DNA of 64,000 nucleotides, taken from positions 1-64,000 of the forward strand of contig JAHPYZ010000003.1 in the NCBI GenBank assembly GCA_019058425.1. Direction: 5' to 3'. Source of the stretch: Promethearchaeota archaeon. GTDB taxonomy: Archaea; Asgardarchaeota; Lokiarchaeia; Sigyniarchaeales; SOKP01. Under the pieces are notes generated by a model that saw only the letters and a program-made list of their open reading frames with translations, searched no databases and was not told the origin of the DNA. The translations under genes and the position numbers were made by a program. Positions 34,521-43,132 of the stretch are shown one piece after another (position 1 is the first letter of the stretch; every line of letters starts with the position of its first letter).

Positions 34521-35531
34521 ATGCATATACCTGATGGATTACTTAATCCTGCAACTCTTGTTACCCTTTGGATTGTTGTAATTTTAGTGATGATTTTAGG
34601 ATATTTTAAAATGGGAAAATTATTTGAAAAGGAAGATTCTGAGAAGTTAATTCCTTACATTGGTGTTTTGGCTGCTACTATTTTTGCATTTCAATTTGTT
34701 AATTATCCAGTTCCAGGGGGTACTTCGGGGCATTTGGTTGGCGGAACTCTCGTCGCAGTTATATTGGGTCCATGGGCTTCAGTAATTATACTCTTCTTAG
34801 TGTTGATTGTTCAAAGTTTATTCGGAGATGGAGGTATTCTAGCTTTGGGAGCAAATACCTTCAATATGGGGATAATTGGTGGAATATTTGGATTTTATTT
34901 AGTTATATTTATAGTTAGAATTTTAAACAAAACATCTATTAAAAAGGAAATCAGTGTTACAATTGCTACTGCCATTGGCTCCTATATAGCAATCGTATTA
35001 GCATCTTTTATATGTGCTGTTGAAATTGGGATTTCTGGAGCTATTCCAATAGGGATAGCTATCCCTGCCATGGTTTATTGGCATATTTTAATAGGTATTG
35101 GTGAAGCTATTATCTCCGCTTTGATTGTGTTTTATATATATAAAGTAAAACCAGATTTAATCACAACAAAATCATATATGGAGGATAAAGCAATATTTCT
35201 TAACGTAAGCAAATATAAGAAGCCTATAATTTCAATAGTCATAGTAGTTGGAGGTCTACTATTAATGATTGCAGTTGGATTTACGATAGGAATTTTGTCT
35301 GATGCCCCGGATGGATTAGAACGTGTATTAATTGACCAAAATGGTGAGACATGGTTAGAAAATTTAGTATCCCCTTGGATTCCCCTTCTAAGTTGGATTA
35401 CTAGTGATTATGGTGCAGCAATTGTAGGCATTATCTTATCTGTTGTACTTATGTCTTCAGCGTTCTACTTAATTATTCACTATAAGAAAAAGATTTCGAT
35501 AAACATTGATAAACATAAAATTAATAATTAA
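34521..35531 (+). CDS. cbiM: CbiM-type cobalt/nickel ECF transporter component fused to PDGLE domain
   Basis: 336 residues. The conserved N terminus 'MHIPDGLLNPATLVTLWIV' starts exactly at the metal-binding Met-His of CbiM, where His2 ligates Co or Ni, so the start is certain. About seven membrane segments follow. From about residue 240 a CbiN-like tail with 'SDAPDGLERVL' (PDGLE domain) and two more segments is fused. Substrate is cobalt or nickel; the corrinoid protein and the CO dehydrogenase/acetyl-CoA synthase subunit in the window both need these metals. The 142 bp upstream contains several imperfect CATAC/GTA dyads that could bind a metal regulator. Confidence 0.92.
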   Translation: MHIPDGLLNPATLVTLWIVVILVMILGYFKMGKLFEKEDSEKLIPYIGVLAATIFAFQFVNYPVPGGTSGHLVGGTLVAVILGPWASVIILFLVLIVQSLFGDGGILALGANTFNMGIIGGIFGFYLVIFIVRILNKTSIKKEISVTIATAIGSYIAIVLASFICAVEIGISGAIPIGIAIPAMVYWHILIGIGEAIISALIVFYIYKVKPDLITTKSYMEDKAIFLNVSKYKKPIISIVIVVGGLLLMIAVGFTIGILSDAPDGLERVLIDQNGETWLENLVSPWIPLLSWITSDYGAAIVGIILSVVLMSSAFYLIIHYKKKISINIDKHKINN

Positions 35532-35553
35532 AAAAAAAAATTTTTTTATTTCT

Positions 35554-36294
35554 TTATTTATTTCCAAACTTTTTGAATAATTGTACGCCTAAAATTACAA
35601 TTATAATGCTCACTATTGAAACAACTGCAAAATCGATTAATAAATTCCTACTTAACAATGAAGCGCCACTATATATTGACTTTATTGCATCAGTTACATA
35701 ATAACTTGGAAGTGCCATAGCAATGGGTCTTGTATTTTTAGTAAGTGGTATAAAAGTACCAAAAAACATTTGTGGCAGTATAAAGATAAACGACAAGCCA
35801 GTTGCAGTTCCAGAGCTTTTCGAAATTGTTGCTGTAATAAGGCCTAATCCTACAGAACTAAGAGAGAATATAGCCATCAATAGAAAAGCGAAGAGAAACC
35901 CTCCTATATTAGTGTTGGGACTGAATCCAAAAGGTAATGCTAAAATGAACACTATAACTACTTGTAACATGGTTATAATCATATTTGAAATGACTTGGCT
36001 TCCCATGAAATCTCCAGAAGTCATAGGAGTTGTATTCAATCTTCTCAATAAGCCTTGTTCTCTTAGATCACTAAAAGATTGAGCAACAATCATGATTATG
36101 AATATACATGCATATGCAAATAATCCTGGAGCCATTGCATTAAAACTCATTCCAAGTTCAGGATCACTAAAAGCAAAACCAAATACTATTGTAAGTACTG
36201 CTGGAAATAAAAGCATTAGAAATAAATATGCCGGTTCGAAAATAACTCTTTTTAAATCCATTTTTAATAATGCTATAATTCTTTGAAATTTCAT
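35554..36294 (-). CDS. ABC-2 type transporter permease
   Basis: 246 residues with six predicted membrane segments. 'FSDLREQGLLRRLNTTPM' is the characteristic cytosolic motif of ABC-2 permeases, and 'FFGTFIPL' with 'ALPSYYVTDAIKSIYSGAS' is the usual C-terminal part. It pairs with the ATPase encoded immediately upstream (no spacing), giving a drug/lipid-type exporter. Substrate unknown. Confidence 0.88.
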   Translation of the reverse strand: MKFQRIIALLKMDLKRVIFEPAYLFLMLLFPAVLTIVFGFAFSDPELGMSFNAMAPGLFAYACIFIIMIVAQSFSDLREQGLLRRLNTTPMTSGDFMGSQVISNMIITMLQVVIVFILALPFGFSPNTNIGGFLFAFLLMAIFSLSSVGLGLITATISKSSGTATGLSFIFILPQMFFGTFIPLTKNTRPIAMALPSYYVTDAIKSIYSGASLLSRNLLIDFAVVSIVSIIIVILGVQLFKKFGNK

Positions 36295-37119
36295 TTAAAT
36301 CCCCTCCATAATTCTTCTTCCTGTAATTTTCATAAAAACACCTTCTAGATCATTTGTTTGATATTTCTCCATCAAATCTTTAGGTGAACCAATATCCAGT
36401 AATTCCCCATAATCTATAATAGCAACTCGATCACATAAGGCTTCCGCTTCTTCAATATAATGTGTAGTCAAGAAAATTGTTTTATTTACTTGCTTTAAGC
36501 TCCCGATAAATTCCCATGTTTTTCTTCGAACTCGCGGATCCATTCCAACTGTAGGCTCATCTAAAAATAATATCATTGGATCATGAATTAATGCCGTAAT
36601 CAAATTTAATTGACGAAGCATACCACCACTATAACCTTTTGCCTTTCTTTTACTAGCTCTTGCGAGATCTAAAGTTTTTAATAGTGTTTCTGTTCTTCTA
36701 AGTATCTCATCTTTGGGCATCAAGTGAAGATTCCCGAATAGACTAATATTTTCTTTACCAGTAAGATGCTTAAAAACTGCAGCTTCTTGAGGACAAACTC
36801 CAATTAGTTCTTTAATATTCGGTAGATCTTCATGAATATCATAGCCATTTATCAAAGCGGTTCCATCATTAGGTTTAAGTAATCCAATCAACATTTGAAT
36901 AGTGGTAGTTTTTCCTGCACCATTTGGCCCTAAAAATCCAAAAAGCTCTCCAGATTTTACTTGAAAAGAAATTCCATCAACAGCTTTCACATCATCATAA
37001 CCTCTTTTCCCTCTATAATATTTCTTAAGATCTATAACATCAATAGATATCTCACTATTAGGATAACGTATATTTTCAGGTTTTTCATATGGTTTTGTTC
37101 TTGTTTTTATTTCATTCAT
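36295..37119 (-). CDS. ABC transporter ATP-binding protein (DrrA/CcmA type)
   Basis: 274 residues. Walker A 'GPNGAGKTTTIQMLIG', signature 'YSGGMLRQLNL', Walker B 'MILFLDEPTVGMDP', H-loop 'LTTHYIEEAEALCD'. The N-terminal ~25 residues ('RTKPYEKPENIRYPNSEI') are an extra leader. Its gene abuts the ABC-2 permease gene; together they form a two-gene exporter operon with its promoter in the 345 bp upstream. Confidence 0.92.
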   Translation of the reverse strand: MNEIKTRTKPYEKPENIRYPNSEISIDVIDLKKYYRGKRGYDDVKAVDGISFQVKSGELFGFLGPNGAGKTTTIQMLIGLLKPNDGTALINGYDIHEDLPNIKELIGVCPQEAAVFKHLTGKENISLFGNLHLMPKDEILRRTETLLKTLDLARASKRKAKGYSGGMLRQLNLITALIHDPMILFLDEPTVGMDPRVRRKTWEFIGSLKQVNKTIFLTTHYIEEAEALCDRVAIIDYGELLDIGSPKDLMEKYQTNDLEGVFMKITGRRIMEGI

Positions 37120-37464
37120 TTTTTTTTCACATTTATTTTATTGTTATTTAATTTAACTTTTAGAATATTATAAAATATTCTTAGTCCAATATTTGATATT
37201 GAATTATGAAAAATCGTATATATTATTGATGCAAACTAATGTTATCTAAAAAGGAAAAAAAGTGTAAGAAAATTGGGACTTTTTTAACCCACTTGGGTGA
37301 TAAATTATACCATGAAAATTTTTTTCCTTTTTAAAGAACTTTTAAAATAGGTTCTTTTCTTTAAATATTCAGCATTTTAGAAATTTATTTATAAATCTAT
37401 TTTTCAAGTATAGTTCCCATCACTAAATCAGTAACTGGGAAAAGGGGAAATATGCGAAATTTTA
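37120..37464. other. Intergenic region with a hairpin
   Basis: 345 bp between the exporter operon and the end of the Lrp-type gene. 'TTCCCA' at 37414-37419 pairs with 'TGGGAA' at 37436-37441, with an inner ACT/AGT pair; lying 24 bp past the Lrp stop, it may end that transcript. The rest is AT-rich promoter sequence. Confidence 0.4.
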
Positions 37465-38400
37465 TTATTTTGATTTAAATTTAATTTCATTTACCTTATT
37501 CTCTAAAATAGTATCAATCCATGTCGGAAACATTTTTCCCTCAATTAATATTGTTAGATCCGCCTTCTCATAGTTCTCAGATAAGAGTGAATTTTGAATT
37601 TCTTGAAGTTCCTTCATTGATTGAGCCCATATAAAAATAAATTTAAGATTTGGGAGGTTACTGAACGACCAGATAATTAGAATTTTTGATCCAAATTTTC
37701 TTTTTAGCTTATCCTTCAAATCTTTATCATCGATAATTTTAGAAGAATCTAATTTTAGGTTTATCATTAAGGGTATTATTCCTGTTTTATCAGGATACCA
37801 ATCTATTTGAAATTGGACAAGAAAACTTTCAGTTAAGCGATCTAATCTTCTTCTTATTGTTTTAGTTGATGCACCAACTTCAAGGGCAATATCAGAGATA
37901 GACTTCCTAGAATTATCTTTTAATGAATTAATAATAAGATAATCTAAATCAGTAGGTGGTTTTATATTTAATTTTTCTAAAGCAATGGGCGGCATTTCTT
38001 TATCAATTCCAACGATCAAATCAGATAAATTTCCAGTTTTACGAATAAATGATACTAAGGAGTCTAATTCACTAATATTCCTGAGGTATGCTTGTATATA
38101 ATAAGAATTACCACTTCCTTGTATAACATTATATATATATTCATTTTCTCCTAATTTATTTATCAATTGCTTTTTTTGTCTTATATTTGAATGGCCAAAT
38201 ATAATTATATTCGTTAATCCTGGAAAATTTGTGAATCCTAATTTTGCTTTAAATCCTTGTATTACTTCGAGATCTACTAATGCTTTTACTCTTTTATGAA
38301 TAGAATTCACACTCATGTTGAACTTCTCAGCTAATTCTTTGTAAGGTATCCTTGAATTACCCATTAAAATCATAGAGAGTGAAATATCTATTTCATCCAT
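37465..38400 (-). CDS. Double-module Lrp/AsnC-type transcription regulator
   Basis: 311 residues with two HTH-AsnC modules in tandem. The first HTH is 'PYKELAEKFNMSVNSIHKRV', the second 'SISDIALEVGASTKTIRRRL'; each is followed by a ligand-type alpha/beta segment. It is similar in plan to the flanking parts of the regulator at 23863 but without a TBP repeat. It is divergent from trmY over 116 bp. Effector and targets unknown. Confidence 0.8.
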   Translation of the reverse strand: MDEIDISLSMILMGNSRIPYKELAEKFNMSVNSIHKRVKALVDLEVIQGFKAKLGFTNFPGLTNIIIFGHSNIRQKKQLINKLGENEYIYNVIQGSGNSYYIQAYLRNISELDSLVSFIRKTGNLSDLIVGIDKEMPPIALEKLNIKPPTDLDYLIINSLKDNSRKSISDIALEVGASTKTIRRRLDRLTESFLVQFQIDWYPDKTGIIPLMINLKLDSSKIIDDKDLKDKLKRKFGSKILIIWSFSNLPNLKFIFIWAQSMKELQEIQNSLLSENYEKADLTILIEGKMFPTWIDTILENKVNEIKFKSK

Positions 38401-38516
38401 TTTATTGTCTAACTAATTACTTTTTTAATGATTGGATTATATTATTAACAATTCTTAATATAATTCTTTTAATTAAAGAATTAGTTCTTATTTATATTAA
38501 ATAAATTGTTGATCTT

Positions 38517-39113
38517 ATGACTATTATCTTCTTTATCAAATCTAAAACTGTAAACATTGATAAATATAATATTAAAGACGTTCCGGGATCTTCAGGAAGA
38601 TTAGACGTAATTTCACGATGTATTCTTTCAGCAATACTAAGTAATAATGATTTTGAAAGAAATATTCAGATATGGGTATTTTTGGATAATTATGGTACCT
38701 TTATTTTTAACCCTGAAATTTTTGACTATGATACTTTTCCAAAAAATGAACTCTTCTTTACAGATTATTTTGTTAAATTCCTTCAAAAAAACAATAATTC
38801 AGAAGATTCTTTATTCAATCGATTGAGTTCGATCAAAGTTTCCAAAATGAACATAATTGATGCTATTAATCATTTTAAACAATTAAATTATAGTCTTTAT
38901 ATTTTATATGAACAAGGTCAAGATTTTTTTAAAGTTTCAAGTAGGATTCAAGAAGAAAAAAACACGGTTTTTATAATTGGAAGTCAAGAAGACGAATTTA
39001 TATATTCAAAGGAATTATCAGCATTAAAGATTCCAATGATAAGTATTGGAACTCAATCGTATTTAGCCTCTTCAGTTATTCGTTTATTGAAATTGCACTT
39101 GTTAGTATTATAA
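38517..39113 (+). CDS. trmY: tRNA (pseudouridine54-N1)-methyltransferase TrmY
   Basis: 198 residues of the DUF358/TrmY SPOUT family. 'DVPGSSGRLDVISRCILSAI' is the family hallmark; 'VFIIGSQEDEF' and 'ISIGTQSYLASSVIRLL' form the knot that binds SAM. It makes m1-pseudouridine at position 54 in archaeal tRNA. With ArcS/RaSEA, Rpp21, Nep1 and Gar1, this is one of several RNA-modification genes in the window. Confidence 0.9.
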   Translation: MTIIFFIKSKTVNIDKYNIKDVPGSSGRLDVISRCILSAILSNNDFERNIQIWVFLDNYGTFIFNPEIFDYDTFPKNELFFTDYFVKFLQKNNNSEDSLFNRLSSIKVSKMNIIDAINHFKQLNYSLYILYEQGQDFFKVSSRIQEEKNTVFIIGSQEDEFIYSKELSALKIPMISIGTQSYLASSVIRLLKLHLLVL

Positions 39114-39184
39114 TAAATTTTTTATGATAATAAAATTTTAAAAATAATAATCTGAATTATTAGATATCAGGAATTTTAAAGCAA

Positions 39185-39892
39185 TTGAATGAGATAGAAG
39201 ATACTAAAAAAAGAGCTCGACAGAAGGAAGTCTCAACTAGGTATATAAATCGACCAGTAGAATTTTTAATTAAACACAATATTACTCCTAATAAGATTTC
39301 ATATATCGGTTTTTTCTGCACCTTGGTTGGTTCATTAATAGTTGCGATATATGGCTTATATTTTTCTCTATACCTTTCGTGGATAATCCCTGCTATTTTG
39401 GGCATAGCTGGAGCTTTTGATCTATTTGATGGAGAAGTAGCCAGAAGAACTGGTAGTGAAACTCAAGCGGGTGCATTTCTTGATTCCAATTTAGATAGAC
39501 TTTCTGATGCTATACTAATCTTAGGTTTAATATATGGAGGTTTAGTAAATTATTTATTAGGGTATATAATTTTGTTTTTAATCATAATGATTTCTTATAT
39601 CCGTTCACGAGCAGAAAATGAAGGTGTTAATATGAAAGGGGTTGGTTTTATGGAACGAGCTGAACGAATTTTATTTATACTTTTTGCTATTATTATCGAA
39701 CTCATATTCTATTTCATATCACTACTCATGTTCGGTGAACCTATAACTATTTTAATACCTTTTATTACTAGAGTACCAGTCACTCCAATTTTTCTCATTA
39801 GTATTATAATTTTTACTTTTACATTATTTTATACAGTTCTACAAAGACTTATTTTTTCTTTTAAAAAATTAAAGACCATGAATACAATTTAG
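39185..39892 (+). CDS. CDP-alcohol phosphatidyltransferase, archaetidylinositol phosphate synthase-like
   Basis: 235 residues with about six membrane segments. The signature D-G-x2-A-R-x8-G-x3-D-x3-D is complete in 'DLFDGEVARRTGSETQ' and 'AGAFLDSNLDRLSDA'. The family joins CDP-activated lipids with an alcohol such as inositol 3-phosphate, serine or glycerol phosphate. 'HNITPNKISYIGF' precedes it as usual. Archaetidylinositol phosphate synthase is the most likely role in archaea, but the head group cannot be read with certainty. Confidence 0.85.
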   Translation: MNEIEDTKKRARQKEVSTRYINRPVEFLIKHNITPNKISYIGFFCTLVGSLIVAIYGLYFSLYLSWIIPAILGIAGAFDLFDGEVARRTGSETQAGAFLDSNLDRLSDAILILGLIYGGLVNYLLGYIILFLIIMISYIRSRAENEGVNMKGVGFMERAERILFILFAIIIELIFYFISLLMFGEPITILIPFITRVPVTPIFLISIIIFTFTLFYTVLQRLIFSFKKLKTMNTI

Positions 39893-40038
39893 AAATACAC
39901 ACTTAATCAACAAATTATGGTTTTTTAGTAATTTTTGTTGTTTATTATGCTTAAAGATAAATTTTTTAAGTTTTAAACTATTCAAATAATGTATTAATGT
40001 GCAGATTACCAAGAAAAAATAATAAATAGCTGATTTAT

Positions 40039-40311
40039 ATTCCAAAAAAAAGAAAAAGTGGCGGTAGAAGCGGTTCTAGCAAAGGACAATATGCCAAAGT
40101 TCAGTGTGCTAAGTGTGGTCGAACTGTTGCTCGTAGTAAAGCTAAGGCGGTAACAAGAAGAGTCTCTCTGGTTGATAGCAGAATGTATACTGAATTGAAA
40201 AAGTCAGGAACGATAATTCAAACTCCAAGTAAGACAAGGTACTATTGTATTTCGTGTGCCATACACAGTCATCAAATTTCACAACGAGATAAAAGTTTAA
40301 GGAAAGGATAA
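40039..40311 (+). CDS. rps26e: 30S ribosomal protein S26e, apparent ATT start
   Basis: 90 residues, absent from the ORF track because no ATG, GTG or TTG starts it. 'PKKRKSGGRSGSSKGQYAKV' is the S26e N terminus (eukaryotic form starts M-T-K-K-R). The zinc site is complete: 'QCAKCGRTVARSKA' and 'YYCISCAIHSHQI'. The codon just before Pro2 is ATT (40039), and 9 bp earlier the frame is closed by TAG, leaving only CTG or ATT codons as starts. An ATG 48 bp upstream is in the same frame but separated by that TAG. The protein is therefore real, and a non-canonical start is the simplest reading. Confidence 0.88.
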   Translation: MPKKRKSGGRSGSSKGQYAKVQCAKCGRTVARSKAKAVTRRVSLVDSRMYTELKKSGTIIQTPSKTRYYCISCAIHSHQISQRDKSLRKG

Positions 40312-40331
40312 TCATTTTTTTATGTTATTGT

Positions 40332-40391
40332 GCTACAGATTCAACTGTTTAAAGAAAGACGGAAGAGAATAGTTTATTTGAACTTGATCAA
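40332..40391 (-). pseudogene. Decayed duplicate of the 3' end of the PIN-TPR gene
   Basis: The minus strand reads 'DQVQINYSLPSFFKQLNL' and a stop, against 'DQVQIIYTLPSFFKQLNL' at the end of the intact gene starting 90 bp further on. Upstream of this the similarity fades and a stop appears. Confidence 0.75.
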
Positions 40392-40478
40392 AGAACTAAA
40401 TCAGAAATAAGAACGTAGTAGTTAATATCAATTTTTTGTTTCTTTCATTAATTTTCTAACAGTTTCAATGTTTATTAT

Positions 40479-42470
40479 TCATAAATTCAATTGTTTGAAG
40501 AATGATGGAAGAGTATAAATTATTTGAACTTGATCTTTTGTTGTTACTTCTATTATTGCACGGATTAAAAAGGCGTTTTTCAAGTCTTCGTTGGGTTCAT
40601 AAATTTTTACTTTAGCAGTTGGTTTTATCTTAAGATTATAGTTTTCTGCAATTCCAGTTACATTCTCACTCGTTTTCAATTTAATTCCAAGCAAACCTAG
40701 TTCATAATGAGAAACAATAAAAAGTATTTGATTTTGTGTATCTTTTAATTTTTCGAAATACACTACTTCTAAATAATCATCTTTAAGTTCTTTCGGCAGT
40801 TGTGAGAAAGAGACAATTTTCTTTTTTCCTGCAATATAAGGGAATGGAGTATAAAATAAGAGATTAAAGCTAGAGATTTTTTTAATTTGTTCATTGTATT
40901 TTTCAACATCTTTGATTGAGTAAGCTTTATCTAATAGGAGATCTAACTTGTCAATAGCATCTTCAGCTGAATATCCCGCTAACACAGTCGCTATATAAGA
41001 TCTTTTTAATTTTTCTATTAAAATCTCACTCTTAAATGATAATTTATAATCAATTGAAATTTCTAAAGCTTGATTATAAAGATTTGTAGCAATTTGAGAG
41101 TGCCCAAGGGCTAAAAAATAATCCCCTAACTCGCTAAATACTATTATAGCATCAAGAAAATTCTTATCTAAGTCCATACTTGAGATTTCTTCCATGATAA
41201 TCAATGCTGTATTCCTATCTTCTCCTTGAATATAAATTGCTATGGCTTTTCCTATCAAACATTTTAATCTTAGCTTATCATCTCCATAAATATCAGCTAA
41301 TTCTTCAGTAAAATTGTATTGCTTAATTGCTTCTCCATATAATCCATGGAATAAGTATATTAAAGCCTTCACATAATTCAACGTTAGACAAGTTTTGTAA
41401 TTTTGTATTATAATTGAGAATAATGCAGCTCTTTCAAGTGAATCTATTGCAGCATTAATACGTCCGAGAGAAACTAATAAAAATGCTCTTAAAAATTCCA
41501 TCTTACTAATTTCAGAACATATTAATTGCTCTACAACTTCATAATCCTTTATATTTGTCAATTGCCCAGAGGCTACTTGAAGTAAAGATACTAAAAATCC
41601 ATTCCCTGTTTTTAAAAATTTAACAGCATCTTTAGAATTACTTTTGACAATAGCTTCACGAGCTCGAATTACATACTCCCTCGATATTTTTAAATTCTCA
41701 AGAAATTTTATAACTCCTAATATCTTTTCTTCCTCAGTTTGTGAAAGGTTTTGATTTTCTATATATTTCTCAGCAATATTTATTTCATCAGAGTATTTGG
41801 AAGCTCCAATTTCAAATTTCACACCACCATCAGGATTTTCTAACTCAATATCTTGTGATAGAATAGATGTTTCTGTGACTGCTATTGCTTTTTCGATCAA
41901 CCAGGTAATTTTTTGTTCAGCAGGATAGATTTTAGAACGCTCAATCATATAAGATAATGTATAATTCAGGCTTCTCCTCCAAAGTTCTTTAAAATAACTT
42001 CTCATCTGAGTTTTAGCAATTGTCCTCTGGATTTTCAGAAGAAAGCTTGAGAGTGATAATATATTTATTTTACCCTTATAAAGTAAATTAGTATTCTTTG
42101 CCAATTTAAAATCATCAGTTACTAGATGGACAGGAATAGTGTTATTTTCATTCAATAGTTTATTCCCAATGCAGACAAGTGTGAGGTCTGGATCTTGAGC
42201 GGGAAACCTTACATTGAATTTACCTAAATTATCTTTGATTTCATTAATTTCAGCAGGGATTACCTTTTCTACATTTACAAAACTTTTTAATTTATCTTTA
42301 TAGGTATGAGGTGCTTTTATTTCGTCAAATACAACTTGGGATATATAATAATCAAATCCTAAATCCTCTGCAGCTTTATCTAAATTTGGTAAAATATTAC
42401 GTGCTTTAATTTGTAGCATACAAATGAAAAAATTAGCATCGAATATTATCCTTTCTTGATTAACAGACAT
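40479..42470 (-). CDS. PIN-domain protein with C-terminal TPR-like region
   Basis: 663 residues. Residues 1-150 are a PIN nuclease domain with the acidic residues in 'IIFDANFFI', 'VVFDEIK', 'PAQDPDLTLVCI' and 'LVTDDFKLA', similar to Nob1/VapC-type single-stranded RNA nucleases. From about 170 the protein is helical with tandem helix pairs such as 'LGHSQIATNLYNQALEISI', i.e. TPR-like; the last ~100 residues seem to be a beta-rich cap. PIN fused to a long TPR solenoid is uncommon. No antitoxin gene is adjacent, so a regulatory or RNA-processing role is more likely than a toxin. Function unknown. Confidence 0.7.
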   Translation of the reverse strand: MSVNQERIIFDANFFICMLQIKARNILPNLDKAAEDLGFDYYISQVVFDEIKAPHTYKDKLKSFVNVEKVIPAEINEIKDNLGKFNVRFPAQDPDLTLVCIGNKLLNENNTIPVHLVTDDFKLAKNTNLLYKGKINILSLSSFLLKIQRTIAKTQMRSYFKELWRRSLNYTLSYMIERSKIYPAEQKITWLIEKAIAVTETSILSQDIELENPDGGVKFEIGASKYSDEINIAEKYIENQNLSQTEEEKILGVIKFLENLKISREYVIRAREAIVKSNSKDAVKFLKTGNGFLVSLLQVASGQLTNIKDYEVVEQLICSEISKMEFLRAFLLVSLGRINAAIDSLERAALFSIIIQNYKTCLTLNYVKALIYLFHGLYGEAIKQYNFTEELADIYGDDKLRLKCLIGKAIAIYIQGEDRNTALIIMEEISSMDLDKNFLDAIIVFSELGDYFLALGHSQIATNLYNQALEISIDYKLSFKSEILIEKLKRSYIATVLAGYSAEDAIDKLDLLLDKAYSIKDVEKYNEQIKKISSFNLLFYTPFPYIAGKKKIVSFSQLPKELKDDYLEVVYFEKLKDTQNQILFIVSHYELGLLGIKLKTSENVTGIAENYNLKIKPTAKVKIYEPNEDLKNAFLIRAIIEVTTKDQVQIIYTLPSFFKQLNL

Positions 42471-42598
42471 TAGTTTTCAAAGATATTTTGATTTCTATAG
42501 AAAAAACTTATTTAAATAAATAATAATTGGTAAAATAATATATTTTTTTTTCATTAGTATAGATGAAAATAGAAAAAGAATACTTAATAAATTACATT

Positions 42599-43111
42599 AT
42601 GATTTCTAAAATTATATCTGTTATTGGATATTCTGGCTCTGGAAAGACTAATTTTATTACAACTGCCATCAAATTCTTGAAAGAAAACTTAAATTTTAAT
42701 ATAGCCGTAATAAAGAATGTAAAACACCATCAAATCGATGAAAAAGGTAAAGATTCTTATAAATTTACTGAAGCAGGAGCTACTTACTCTTTGATACAAA
42801 ATGATAAAAGTGAGATTGCGGTCTTTTTTAAAAAGGAAGAAATTAGATTGGAAGAACTCTTAAAATGGGTAGAGAATGGACCTTTAAAATTAAATATTGT
42901 GATTACAGAAGGTTTTAGGAATTTAAGTAATCCTACAGTATTATGTATATCTAATCTAAACGAAGTTGAAGAACAATTAACAAAAAACGTTAAAATGGTT
43001 TCTGGAGTAATATGTTCCAAAGACTTGAAAGATAAAAAAATCTTAGATTTACCAATAGTAGATATTAAAAGTCAATTTTCCATTTTTCAAGAAATATTTG
43101 GAATTGGGTAA
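42599..43111 (+). CDS. mobB: Molybdopterin-guanine dinucleotide biosynthesis protein B (MobB)
   Basis: About 170 residues from the ATG at 42599 ('MISKIISVIGYSGSGKTNF'); the ORF track start at 42563 adds 12 non-conserved residues. P-loop 'GYSGSGKTNF', then 'VIKNVKHHQIDEKGKDSYKF' and 'AGATYSLIQND' and 'IVITEGFRN' follow the MobB pattern. MobB is a GTP-binding accessory protein in formation of Mo/W-bis-MGD cofactor, fitting tungsten or molybdenum enzymes in an anaerobe. Confidence 0.88.
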   Translation: MISKIISVIGYSGSGKTNFITTAIKFLKENLNFNIAVIKNVKHHQIDEKGKDSYKFTEAGATYSLIQNDKSEIAVFFKKEEIRLEELLKWVENGPLKLNIVITEGFRNLSNPTVLCISNLNEVEEQLTKNVKMVSGVICSKDLKDKKILDLPIVDIKSQFSIFQEIFGIG

Positions 43112-43132
43112 AAGGATTTTATAATAATTCAA

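Noticed and set aside
35723-36286. Plus-strand ORFs opposite the ABC-2 permease
   Set aside because: Antisense shadows of a well-supported permease gene.
39992-40029. Ten-residue upstream ORF as an independent gene
   Set aside because: It may be a leader or the true 5' end of S26e with a stop, but there is no evidence for a separate product.
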